From Dehalococcoidia bacterium (GTDB lineage: Bacteria > Chloroflexota > Dehalococcoidia > Bin125), in assembly GCA_007571275.1 (NCBI GenBank), contig RKRS01000046.1, forward strand, positions 1 to 14,435: a stretch of DNA of 14,435 bases. Direction: 5' to 3'. How positions within the stretch are numbered: position 1 is the first letter of the stretch; each line of letters begins with the position of its first letter. The translations under genes were made by a program, and so were the position numbers. This document shows, piece after piece, positions 1 to 6,933 of this stretch. The notes beneath the pieces were generated by a model. That model did not search any database. It was not told the origin of the DNA and was given only the letters and a program-made list of their open reading frames with translations.

Positions 1-284
1 CGATGGCGCCCTTCGGCGAGCCCTACTTCGACTTCGTCGCGCCACAGGGCGGCTTCTTCCTCTGGCTCAAGCTACGCGAAGGTCTGAACGCCGACCATGT
101 CCGCGATCTCGCGGCTGAGGACGCGCTGATCTTCCCATCTGGCAACCGCTTCTACCCCGGTGGCGAGTCGGGCCCCGACGGCGAGTCGCTACGCCTCGCC
201 TACTCCTGGCCGCCGACGACGGTGCTGGAAGAGGCAGCCGACCGTCTCGCCTCCGCCTTCGATCGGGCGGCGAACGGCGTCTAG
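1..284 (+). CDS. PLP-dependent aminotransferase, class I/II (C-terminal part, truncated by window start)
   Basis: Only the last roughly 94 codons are visible. The reading frame is open to the window edge, so the ATG at position 3 is probably an internal methionine and the gene starts upstream. The segment APQGGFFLWLKL, then a stretch reading FPSGNRFYPGG, then LRLAYSW, is the normal C-terminal order of fold-type I aminotransferases of the 2-aminoadipate transaminase/MocR-like group. In these the arginine of the LRL(A/S)(Y/F)S motif binds the substrate carboxylate. Such enzymes are cytosolic and move amino groups between amino and 2-oxo acids; the substrate cannot be told from this fragment. 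The next gene starts 2 bp after the stop, so the two are probably co-transcribed. The family is well supported; the exact enzyme is not. Confidence 0.85.
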   Translation, partial: MAPFGEPYFDFVAPQGGFFLWLKLREGLNADHVRDLAAEDALIFPSGNRFYPGGESGPDGESLRLAYSWPPTTVLEEAADRLASAFDRAANGV

Positions 285-286
285 CC

Positions 287-1003
287 ATGCCCTGCGGTCA
301 ACCGACCGAGCGCCGAGCAGTCATCGACGGTCGTGAGATCAGATATGAGCTGCATCTCAGCCCTCGGCGACGCAAGAGCATTGCGCTGATCGTCAATGAA
401 CGCCAACAACTGCGCGTGCTCGCACCAAAACGCACTTCACTCAAGGACATTGACGCGTTCCTCCATCGACGCGCTCAGTGGATCCAGGAACGGTTAGCCG
501 CGCCGACTCTTCCCAGGCTTCGCGATCAGTTGCGGCCGGGCGGGACGCTCCCACTATTGGGCGCGGACATTCCAGTCCATGCTGGCCCAGTCCACACTGA
601 CGGTGAGCCGTTCAGGTTCGACGGCCAGCGGTTCTTCGTCGACAACGATCAGGTCAACCACGTCGAGGCGGCGGAACGCTGGTTTCGAGAGTATGCGCGT
701 CGCGATTTCAGTGAACGGGTCGACAGCTGGGGCGAGCGGATTGGCGTTACTCCGACCCGGATCCAGATTCGCGATCAGAAGACCCGCTGGGGGAGCGCTT
801 CAGCCAAAGGCACGTTGAGCTTCAACTGGCGGCTCGTCTTTGCCCGGCCAGAGATCGTCGATTATGTAGTCGTGCACGAGATCTGCCATCTGATCCGACT
901 CGACCACAGCCCCGCTTACTGGGCCCTGGTCGAATCGCACCTGCACGACTACCGTCAGCGCCGCCAGACGCTCAAGAAAATCGGCGACAGCCTCGTCTGG
1001 TGA
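287..1003 (+). CDS. YgjP/SprT-like zinc metallopeptidase (DUF45 family), 238 aa
   Basis: This is a probable cytosolic zinc-dependent metallopeptidase of the YgjP (DUF45) group, whose physiological substrates are poorly known. The zinc site is visible as HEICH at residues 197-201, with a third histidine at 207 in LDHSPAYW. The family signature before it, KTRWGSAS (165-172), followed by KGTLSFNWRL, is intact; many relatives have Cys where this one has Ala171. The N-terminal 80 residues (YELHLSPRRRKSIALIV) form the usual beta-rich domain, and the length of 238 is normal. There is no signal peptide or membrane segment. The start is the ATG 2 bp after the aminotransferase stop. No strong Shine-Dalgarno is visible, which fits translational coupling. 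In some bacteria YgjP-like genes sit near type I restriction systems, but nothing of that kind is seen here. Confidence 0.9.
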   Translation: MPCGQPTERRAVIDGREIRYELHLSPRRRKSIALIVNERQQLRVLAPKRTSLKDIDAFLHRRAQWIQERLAAPTLPRLRDQLRPGGTLPLLGADIPVHAGPVHTDGEPFRFDGQRFFVDNDQVNHVEAAERWFREYARRDFSERVDSWGERIGVTPTRIQIRDQKTRWGSASAKGTLSFNWRLVFARPEIVDYVVVHEICHLIRLDHSPAYWALVESHLHDYRQRRQTLKKIGDSLVW

Positions 1004-1025
1004 CGGCCAAGCCTCGAGAATCCCT

Positions 1026-1046
1026 GCTTCCCCCTCTGGGGGAAGC
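1026..1046. terminator. Perfect 9-bp GC-rich hairpin between convergent genes, possible bidirectional terminator
   Basis: GCTTCCCCC and GGGGGAAGC are exact inverse complements separated by the 3-base loop TCT. The hairpin lies 23 bp after the metallopeptidase stop and 46 bp beyond the stop of the convergent LLM gene, the usual place for a shared terminator. Neither side carries a clear T-tract, so it would not be a textbook intrinsic terminator. It may instead be an RNA-stabilising or repetitive hairpin. Confidence 0.5.
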
Positions 1047-1091
1047 GTGGTTCCCAGAAGTCAGAGGTCTCGGTGAGAGTCTATACAGACT

Positions 1092-2282
1092 CTAGTCGGA
1101 CGCGGCCTCGGCTGGTACCTGGAGAAACTCGGGCACTTCCTGACCGGCGTCGCGGAAGGCTTTGGCCAACACGTCGTTGCGGCTGAACGAGACCGCGCCG
1201 CCGCCCGAGGCGACCCACTGCTGCGTTCCCTCGACCGAGGCCAGCTGGCCCTGGAACTTCGGAGCGACGTAGCGGGCAAACAGCTCGTACGACTTGCGGA
1301 TGCCGTCACGGTTGGCCCACTCGTGCGCCAGCATCATCAGGCCGCCGAAGCCGCCGGAGTTCTCCTGCAGAATTTCAATCGCCTGGATCGCGTCATCGGG
1401 CGTACCGATGATCGCGCCGCCCGTCGCCACGGCCCCTTCGGGCGTCTCGGCCGTGCCGGGCAGGACGGCCTGGAGCGTGTCGCGGAAGTAGTCGATCTGC
1501 CAGGCGCGCCAACCGTCGCGACACTCGGCGAAGGCCTGCTCGCGGGTTTCGGCGATGTACATCGGGATCACCAGCCGCCACTTGTTGCGGTCGACGATGG
1601 TTCCCTCACGCTCAGCGACCGTTTCGACTTCCTGCCACTGACCCTCCAGGTTCGAGCGTCCGCCGGGCAGATACACGCCAATGCTGAGCATCCCCATGCC
1701 GTACTTACCGGCGGTGACGCGACCAGCGGGCGAGACAGTCGAGGCGACGGCCATCTCAAAATGCGGCTTGGTGTACGGCGACACCTGCAATCGCGCGTCG
1801 GTCAACTCGAACCAGTCGGTCTTCATGTTGACCGGACCGTCCTGCTTCAGCAGCGCCATGATCGCCTGCAGTGACTCGTCCATACGCTGACGCTGGTAGA
1901 GCGGGTCAATGCCCATCATGCGCGCGTCCGACGACAGCGCTCCCGGACCCACGCCCATCATCACTCGGCCGCGCGTCATGTGATCCAGCTGAATCATGCG
2001 GTCGACCACCATCAACGGATGGTGATACGGCAATGAAACCACGCCGGTACCGAGACGGATGTTGCGCGTGCGCTCCGCCGCGGCAGCGATGAACACCTCG
2101 GGTGAGGCGATCAGTTCCCAGCCGGCCGAATGGTGCTCGCCGATCCAGGCTTCGTCGTAGCCAAGCTGGTCGAGCCACTCGATGAGTTCGAGATCACGGT
2201 GGATCGCGAGTGAGGGATTCTCTCCGACTCGGTGGAATGGCGCCATGAAAATGCCGAAGTCCATGCGTCCATCTGTTGCCAT
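1092..2282 (-). CDS. LLM-class flavin-dependent monooxygenase, limonene 1,2-monooxygenase-like, 396 aa
   Basis: This is a bacterial-luciferase-like (LLM) oxidoreductase. Members use reduced FMN or F420 and usually O2 to hydroxylate, epoxidise or Baeyer-Villiger oxidise small organic molecules in the cytosol. The N-terminus MDFGIFMAPFH, then GYDEAWIGEHH (41-51), RLGTGVVSLPYHHPL (76-90) and DHMTRGRVMMGVGPG (100-114), are characteristic of the subfamily commonly annotated as limonene 1,2-monooxygenase. The C-terminal LAHEWAN...SYELFARYV block also fits. The frame is open to 2372, but I chose the ATG at 2282. It is preceded by an AGGGGG ribosome-binding site about 5 nt upstream and gives the usual N-terminus. 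It is divergent from a CoA-transferase gene 80 bp away and convergent with the metallopeptidase. Cofactor and substrate are inferred only from family; limonene itself is not demonstrated. Confidence 0.9.
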   Translation of the reverse strand: MATDGRMDFGIFMAPFHRVGENPSLAIHRDLELIEWLDQLGYDEAWIGEHHSAGWELIASPEVFIAAAAERTRNIRLGTGVVSLPYHHPLMVVDRMIQLDHMTRGRVMMGVGPGALSSDARMMGIDPLYQRQRMDESLQAIMALLKQDGPVNMKTDWFELTDARLQVSPYTKPHFEMAVASTVSPAGRVTAGKYGMGMLSIGVYLPGGRSNLEGQWQEVETVAEREGTIVDRNKWRLVIPMYIAETREQAFAECRDGWRAWQIDYFRDTLQAVLPGTAETPEGAVATGGAIIGTPDDAIQAIEILQENSGGFGGLMMLAHEWANRDGIRKSYELFARYVAPKFQGQLASVEGTQQWVASGGGAVSFSRNDVLAKAFRDAGQEVPEFLQVPAEAASD

Positions 2283-2362
2283 GATGCCCCCTACTCGAAA
2301 TCTGGTCGTCAGCGTTACCTTAATCGCGAGTCTAACCATCCGTGGAGATAACAGGCATTGCG
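2283..2362. promoter_or_regulatory. Divergent intergenic region between LLM monooxygenase and CoA-transferase genes
   Basis: These 80 bp must hold the 5' signals of both divergent genes unless transcripts overlap. The LLM side ends in a strong AGGGGG ribosome-binding site. The CoA-transferase side has only GGAG at 2344-2347, about 15 nt before the chosen ATG. AT-richer patches (for example TTACCTTAAT near 2314) could be -10 elements, but I cannot define a promoter with confidence. Confidence 0.35.
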
Positions 2363-3724
2363 ATGACGACATCCCCGTACTACCAGCGCCGCAGCACTCG
2401 CTTTGACCCCACCATCAATTGGCGCGATGTCTATGCTGAGCGGCTCGCCACGCCGGAAATGGCGGCGGCCATGTTCAACTCGGGCGATCATCTCTGGATG
2501 CCGCCGGGACACGCCTCGCTGCCGATCCTCCAGGCGCTCGCCGCCCGCAAGGACGAACTGGAAGGCGTCGAGGTGCGCGCGGTCATCGTGCCGGACGCCG
2601 GCTGGTTCACCGAAGACATGATGGAAGCGTTCAAGCTCGCCCCCCAGTTCGGCACCCTGTTCGACCGCGACGCGGTCAACAGTCGGGTAGCCGACTATCA
2701 CCCCTATTGGCTGGTGGGCATCCACAAGGCCTGGGACGCCGGGCGTGAAGACGAGGCCTGGCCGGTTGACGTGCTGCAGATTCGGACGACCCCGCCGAAT
2801 CAGGCGGGCTATGTGTCCTTGGGCGGTTCGGTCTGGGACGGCGTGACGTCCGCCAAACGAGCGAAGACCGTCATCGCCGAAGTCAACGAGAACATGATCG
2901 AAACCTTTGGCGACTCCTGGTTACACGTCTCGGAGATCGACTGCTTCGTGCCGGCCGACTCGCCGATCGTCGTCAACCTGGAGCACCCGGAACCGAACCA
3001 GATCGACCTCGCGCTGGCGCACTACGTCGGTCAACTGGTGCAGGACGGCGACACGATCCAGGTCGGGGTCGGCTCGCACACTGGCGCGCTGCCGCGTTTG
3101 GGCGCGTTCGACGAACGCGAGAATCTCTCCTACTTCGCCGAGCTGACCGTTGAGGGTCTGGTGCCGCTGGTCGAACGCGGCGTGATCACGGGCAAGTACT
3201 CCGACACCCATCCCGACAAGTTTGTCGCCACGGTAATCGGCAACACGCCCGACGAACATGCGGTCGTTCACCAGAACCCGCATTTCGAGACGTATTCGAT
3301 TGAGTACCTGCTCGATCCACGTCAGATCGCGCGGAACGAGAATATCGTCGCGATCAATGGCGCGCTCACCGTTGATCTGAGCGGCCAGATCGGTGTCCAT
3401 ACGATCGGCCCGCGCGTCTACGCCGGCGTCGGTGGACACCTTGCGTTCGCAATGGGCGCCTACCTCGCGCCCAGAGGTCGCTACGTCACCGTCATGCCCT
3501 CGACCAATCGTTCCGGCACGATCTCCACGATCATGGCGCAGTTCGATCCCGGCCAGATTGTGACCGTACCCCGTGATATCGCCGATACGGTCGTCACCGA
3601 GTACGGGATCGCACGGCTGCTCGGCAAAACCGTGCGTCAGCGCGCCGATGAACTGATCGCCGTTGCGCATCCCGACTTCCGCGCCGAGCTGCGGCAGGCG
3701 GCCCAGAAGCTGTTCTACCCCTAG
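2363..3724 (+). CDS. Acetyl-CoA hydrolase/transferase family protein (4-hydroxybutyrate CoA-transferase-like), 453 aa
   Basis: Family I CoA-transferases of the Cat1/4-hydroxybutyrate type move CoA between acyl-CoA and a free acid through a glutamyl-CoA intermediate, in the cytosol. The N-terminal domain contains VIVPDAGWF and the nucleotide-like loop TIQVGVGSHTGALPRLG. The likely catalytic glutamate is Glu260 in YFAELTVEG, where relatives often read HTEM..DG. The C-terminal domain is well conserved: a GVGGHLAF block, then VMPST...GTISTIM, then VVTEYGIARLLGKTVRQRA and AHPDFRAEL. The length matches the family (about 430-460). A GTG at 2342 would add 7 residues but has no ribosome-binding site, so I prefer the ATG at 2363. 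The gene is divergent from the LLM gene and convergent with the hydrolase pair. It probably activates or transfers CoA to an acid formed by these neighbours; the acid is unknown. Confidence 0.9.
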   Translation: MTTSPYYQRRSTRFDPTINWRDVYAERLATPEMAAAMFNSGDHLWMPPGHASLPILQALAARKDELEGVEVRAVIVPDAGWFTEDMMEAFKLAPQFGTLFDRDAVNSRVADYHPYWLVGIHKAWDAGREDEAWPVDVLQIRTTPPNQAGYVSLGGSVWDGVTSAKRAKTVIAEVNENMIETFGDSWLHVSEIDCFVPADSPIVVNLEHPEPNQIDLALAHYVGQLVQDGDTIQVGVGSHTGALPRLGAFDERENLSYFAELTVEGLVPLVERGVITGKYSDTHPDKFVATVIGNTPDEHAVVHQNPHFETYSIEYLLDPRQIARNENIVAINGALTVDLSGQIGVHTIGPRVYAGVGGHLAFAMGAYLAPRGRYVTVMPSTNRSGTISTIMAQFDPGQIVTVPRDIADTVVTEYGIARLLGKTVRQRADELIAVAHPDFRAELRQAAQKLFYP

Positions 3725-4010
3725 CCTCCCCGAGCGTCTTCAGCGTCCACCGACGTGACCTGCGCCTGATCCGCTGCTACTGCGTCCGATTTGCAGCTCA
3801 CCCGCTGCTTCGACTTCCTCTGGCGCCGTTGCTGCATCGGATGCAGCCAGCAGCGCCGCGAGTGTCGGCGGAACATAGCCTCGCAGTCGTCGGCTGGCTG
3901 TAGCCCTGCCAACGGCGAGCAAACTACGTCACCTCAGAACGAATCATCGGTATCCCGGCAGGCGACAATCGTTCGTCGCTTCCATCGTTCCGTCAGTAAC
4001 GCATGGCCAG
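3725..4010. other. 286-bp convergent intergenic region with no supported gene
   Basis: This lies between the stops of the CoA-transferase (plus) and the first hydrolase (minus). Two overlapping short minus-strand frames here (about 60 codons) are Arg/Ala-rich, have no ribosome-binding site and resemble no family I know. A loose pair CAGCCAG (about 3843) and CTGGCTG (about 3894) could form a weak stem. No T-tract terminator is visible. Confidence 0.5.
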
Positions 4011-4931
4011 CTAGCTGTGTTGGCGGATGAACTCACCGATTCGGTCGATGGCTTGCTGACCCTCAGGCAACATCGGCGCAAACGCTTGCCAGACGTGGAA
4101 CATGTCATCCCAGACTTCCTCGACAACTTCAACGCCCGCCTGCCGTGCGCGCTCTGCCACACGCGTCGTGTCTCGGCAAATCATTTCGACCGCGCCAGCC
4201 TGGAGCAACAACGGAGGAATGTCGGCGTAATCGGCGAACAGCGGGGACACGAGCGGATCAGCGCGATCAGCATCAGCGGCATACATCGTCGCCCAGCCTT
4301 GCGACGCGGTAATCGCTGTCATGTTGTCGGGGATAGTCGGATCATCGCGGCCGAACGCTGACAATTCCTCCGGGCCCGCGGCCAGGTCGGACCAGGGCGA
4401 CAATCCGATCCCGCCGGTCGGCGTCCTCGCACCTCGATCACGGGCTGCAACCAGGGTCGCGAGGGTCAGCCCGCCGCCGGCGGAATCACCGCCGATAAAG
4501 ACCGAGCGCGCTTCACTCGGGCCGTCTGGCCCGTTCGACCAGACATATTCCAGTCCCGCAAGGGCGTCATCGACAGCAGCCGGAAACGGATGCTCAGGGG
4601 CGAGGCGATAGTCCAGGCTCAATGCGATGCAGCCAGCCGCCTGACAGATATCCGCTACCAGTCGGCGGTGCGTCTTGATCGAGCCGAGCACGTACCCGCC
4701 GCCATGCACATAGAGCAGCCGACGCCCAGGATCCGCGTCGGGCAGCACCGTCCATTCACCAGGCACGCCGTTCGCGTCGACCGCGGTCAAGGTGATGTGA
4801 TCCGGTAGTGGGAAGTTGAATCCCGTTTCCATCGCTTCCCGCTGCTGCTCGACGGTCAGATCTCCCTCAATCATGCTGGCGGCTTGGCTCCGCATCGCCG
4901 CGACAACCTCGTAGTACTCCTGGGAAGGCAT
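4011..4931 (-). CDS. Alpha/beta hydrolase, hormone-sensitive-lipase (HSL/family IV) type esterase, 306 aa (copy 1)
   Basis: A cytosolic serine esterase or lactonase of the HSL group (alpha/beta hydrolase fold 3). The oxyanion-hole motif HGGG is at residues 76-79 within YVHGGGYVLGS. It is followed by DYRLAPEHPFPAAVDD (107-122) and the nucleophile elbow GGDSAGGG, with Ser150. The likely acid is Glu249 in GAVEMICRD and the histidine is His279 in MFHVW. Relatives with this YRLAPEHPFPAA and MFHVWQ.FAPMLPE pattern are often annotated as monoterpene epsilon-lactone hydrolase, which would fit the limonene-monooxygenase-like neighbour; this is inference. The ATG is preceded by AGGAG with a 7-nt spacer. 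It lies 44 bp downstream of the closely related next hydrolase gene, in the same direction, so the two are probably one operon created by tandem duplication. Confidence 0.92.
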   Translation of the reverse strand: MPSQEYYEVVAAMRSQAASMIEGDLTVEQQREAMETGFNFPLPDHITLTAVDANGVPGEWTVLPDADPGRRLLYVHGGGYVLGSIKTHRRLVADICQAAGCIALSLDYRLAPEHPFPAAVDDALAGLEYVWSNGPDGPSEARSVFIGGDSAGGGLTLATLVAARDRGARTPTGGIGLSPWSDLAAGPEELSAFGRDDPTIPDNMTAITASQGWATMYAADADRADPLVSPLFADYADIPPLLLQAGAVEMICRDTTRVAERARQAGVEVVEEVWDDMFHVWQAFAPMLPEGQQAIDRIGEFIRQHS

Positions 4932-4938
4932 CCTGGTG

Positions 4939-4943
4939 CTCCT
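4939..4943 (-). promoter_or_regulatory. Ribosome-binding site of hydrolase copy 1
   Basis: Read on the minus strand this is AGGAG, 7 nt before the ATG at 4931. It fixes the start of the second gene of the hydrolase pair and shows that it can be translated independently of the first. Confidence 0.7.
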
Positions 4944-4975
4944 GCCATCTGTCGTTCGGCCTGCGGACGACCCCG

Positions 4976-5875
4976 CTACGCGTGCTGTTTGATGAACTCG
5001 CCGATTCGGTCGATGGCTTGCTGACCCTCAGGCAACATCGGCGCGAATGCATGCCAGACGTGGAACATCTCGTCCCAGACCTCTTCAACCACGTCGACGC
5101 CCGCCGCCCGCGCCTTCTCGGTCACCCGGGTCGTGTCGCTGAGCAACACCTCGGCGTCTCCGACCTGCAACAGCAGCGGTGGCAAGCCGGCGTAGTCCGC
5201 GTACAACGGCGAGGCCAACGGGTCGGTCGCGTCCGTGCCACCCAGGTATGCCGCAGCCATGTTGTTGATCATCGACGCGTCCGTGATCAACGGATCGGCC
5301 TCGGCCCGCGTCTGAATCGACTCGCCGGTGATCGCCAGGTCGGTCCAGGCGGAAATCCCGATCGCCGCGTTCGGTTGTTCGACGCCACGTTCGCGGGCCG
5401 CCAGCAGCGTCGCCAGAGTCAACCCGCCGCCGGCTGAATCGCCCGCAACAAAGACGGCTGCAGCAGCGCCTTCGCCGTCGGGGCCGTTGCTCTGCACGTA
5501 CTTGAGCCCTTCGATCGCGTCATCGACCGCGGCCGGGAACGGATGCTCGGGCGCGAGCCGATAGTTGAGGTTCAGCACGGAGCATCCGGCTGCCGCTGCG
5601 ATGTCTTCACACAGGCGTCGGTGGGTCACTGGCGAGCCAAGCACGTAGCCGCCGCCGTGTACGTAGAGGAGCCGTCGATTGGGATCAGAATCGGCGACCG
5701 TCACCCACTCGCCGGGCACGCCGTTCGCGTCGACCGGGGTGACCGTTGCCGCGTCGGTTGCGGGAAATGAGCCGTCTTCCATTCCCGCTCGCATCCCCGC
5801 AATATCGGTGGCTCCGCCGCCGATCGGACGCTCCGCCATCAATTGCAGAACCTTTTGCAGTTCAGCCGATGCCAT
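4976..5875 (-). CDS. Alpha/beta hydrolase, hormone-sensitive-lipase (HSL/family IV) type esterase, 299 aa (copy 2)
   Basis: Paralogue of the downstream hydrolase, with the same predicted chemistry: hydrolysis of a small ester or lactone by a Ser-acid-His triad in the cytosol. Seen in sequence: HGGG at 73-76, NYRLAPEHPFPAAVDD at 104-119, the elbow GDSAGGG with Ser147, the likely acid Glu242 (Asp240 is also nearby) in VGDAEVLLSD, and His272 in MFHVW. There is no signal peptide. The ATG at 5875 follows GGAGG with a 9-nt spacer. It is the promoter-proximal gene of the pair and divergent from an LLM oxidoreductase 104 bp away. The last 30 residues (MFHVWHAFAPMLPEG onward) are almost identical to copy 1, while the N-terminal 50 residues differ strongly. 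Different substrate ranges are therefore likely, because the HSL cap region is N-terminal. Confidence 0.92.
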   Translation of the reverse strand: MASAELQKVLQLMAERPIGGGATDIAGMRAGMEDGSFPATDAATVTPVDANGVPGEWVTVADSDPNRRLLYVHGGGYVLGSPVTHRRLCEDIAAAAGCSVLNLNYRLAPEHPFPAAVDDAIEGLKYVQSNGPDGEGAAAAVFVAGDSAGGGLTLATLLAARERGVEQPNAAIGISAWTDLAITGESIQTRAEADPLITDASMINNMAAAYLGGTDATDPLASPLYADYAGLPPLLLQVGDAEVLLSDTTRVTEKARAAGVDVVEEVWDEMFHVWHAFAPMLPEGQQAIDRIGEFIKQHA

Positions 5876-5979
5876 GATTTTCTTCCTCCATTGTCAGTCC
5901 GAAGTGCCTTACGCAGGCAAGATAACGATTAGCGTGAGCGATACTGAGGCTGACATTGATTTCACGATCGGAATGACAG
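5876..5979. promoter_or_regulatory. Divergent promoter region with a small palindrome (hydrolase pair / F420-like LLM gene)
   Basis: This 104-bp region separates two divergent transcription units. It contains the hydrolase ribosome-binding site (GGAGG on the minus strand, 5885-5889). A palindromic TGCCT-TACGC-AGGCA lies at 5905-5919 and could be an operator. A wider pair, TGTCAG at 5892-5897 and CTGACA at 5951-5956, is also inverted. No regulator gene is adjacent, and the -35/-10 boxes are not clear. Confidence 0.35.
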
Positions 5980-6882
5980 ATGCGCATCCTCGCTCCGCCC
6001 ACCGCCGCCACGCTGTCTGGCAAGATTGCAGCCGTTCGCCAACTCGAAGTTGACGGTTTTGCCGGAGCATTTCTGCCCTCGATGGGCCACGACGCGATGA
6101 CGGTCCTCGCTCTGGCGGCGGGCGAAACCTCGCAGATCGAGCTCGGCACCTACGTGATTCCGACTTACACCCGTCACCCGGTAGCGATGGCGCAGCAGGC
6201 GCTCGCGGTCAACGCTGCCGCGGATGGCCGATTCACACTCGGGCTCGGACTCTCGCATGAAATCGTGATTCGGAATTCGTGGGGACTGGACTTCTCTCAC
6301 GTCGTGCGTCATATGCGTGAGTACCTCGAGGTGTTACAGCCACTCATGCGCGGCGAGCAGGTTGATTATGAAGGCGAGATGTTTCAGGTCCACTCGCAGC
6401 TGGAGCTGCCCGATTGCGAAGCGCCATCGGTCATCATCGCCGCGCTTGGCCCGCAAATGCTTCGGATCACCGGTCGCCTGGCTGATGGCACAGCGCTCTG
6501 GCTGGCTGGTCCGAAGTGGATTGAAGAAGTGGTGATCCCCGAGATGGGCGGCGCGGCGCACGACGCCGGCAAGCCTGACCCAAGAGTGATCGCCGGCGTG
6601 CCAATCGCCGTCACTGCCAATCCTGACGCCACGCGCGAACGGATCGCCAGGGCGTTTGCGATGTACAACACCCTGCCCTCGTACCAGCGCGTGATTCAGG
6701 GCTCGGGCGCCGACGACCCGGCTGGCGTCTCGATTGTCGGCAGTGAGGAGGAGATCGAACGCGAGCTGCTGCGCTGGAAAGAGATCGGCGTGACCGATTT
6801 CTACGCCGCCTTCGAGGGAGCCAATGCCGACGAGCGTCAGCACACGCGAGAGTTCATCGCAGCCCTCGCGCCCAACCTCTAG
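5980..6882 (+). CDS. LLM-class oxidoreductase, probable F420-dependent (TIGR03564-like), 300 aa
   Basis: A second luciferase-like oxidoreductase, of a subfamily different from the one at 1092-2282. Seen: an N-terminal MRILAPP, then ADG-type FAGAFLPS, IELGTYVIPTYTRHPVAMAQQAL, GRFTLGLGLSHE, VRHMREYLEVLQPLMRGE, then IIAALGPQMLRITGRLADG and a C-terminal GSEEEIERELLRWKEIGVTDFYA. This is the pattern of the F420-dependent family described from mycobacteria (MSMEG_4879-type). In such proteins a reduced deazaflavin or flavin donates hydride to, or oxygenates, a small substrate in the cytosol. The length is normal for the family. The ATG has only a weak purine stretch (CGGAATGACAG) before it, but no better start exists. 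The NIPSNAP gene follows after 51 bp on the same strand, so the two are likely co-transcribed. Confidence 0.88.
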   Translation: MRILAPPTAATLSGKIAAVRQLEVDGFAGAFLPSMGHDAMTVLALAAGETSQIELGTYVIPTYTRHPVAMAQQALAVNAAADGRFTLGLGLSHEIVIRNSWGLDFSHVVRHMREYLEVLQPLMRGEQVDYEGEMFQVHSQLELPDCEAPSVIIAALGPQMLRITGRLADGTALWLAGPKWIEEVVIPEMGGAAHDAGKPDPRVIAGVPIAVTANPDATRERIARAFAMYNTLPSYQRVIQGSGADDPAGVSIVGSEEEIERELLRWKEIGVTDFYAAFEGANADERQHTREFIAALAPNL

Positions 6883-6933
6883 CCTGTGCCCAATTCAGCC
6901 ACTACATACGCACAACCAGCCAGGGAGTAGATC

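Noticed and set aside
2342..2362. GTG at 2342 as start of the CoA-transferase
   Set aside because: It has no ribosome-binding site, and the added seven residues do not resemble the family N-terminus.
2921..3670. Long minus-strand ORF (249 codons) antisense to the CoA-transferase
   Set aside because: It is a GC-rich shadow frame with Arg/Asp-heavy composition and no recognisable domain, opposite a well-conserved gene.
3721..3922. Two overlapping short minus-strand ORFs in the convergent gap after the CoA-transferase
   Set aside because: They have no ribosome-binding site and no family resemblance, and two frames are open at once, as expected by chance at this GC content.
4165..4200. Apparent loss of a catalytic Asp in hydrolase copy 1 (GAVEMICRD against GDAEVLLSD)
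   Set aside because: The position that best aligns with the HSL acid is the Glu conserved in both (Glu249 and Glu242), so the Asp-to-Ala change does not show inactivation.
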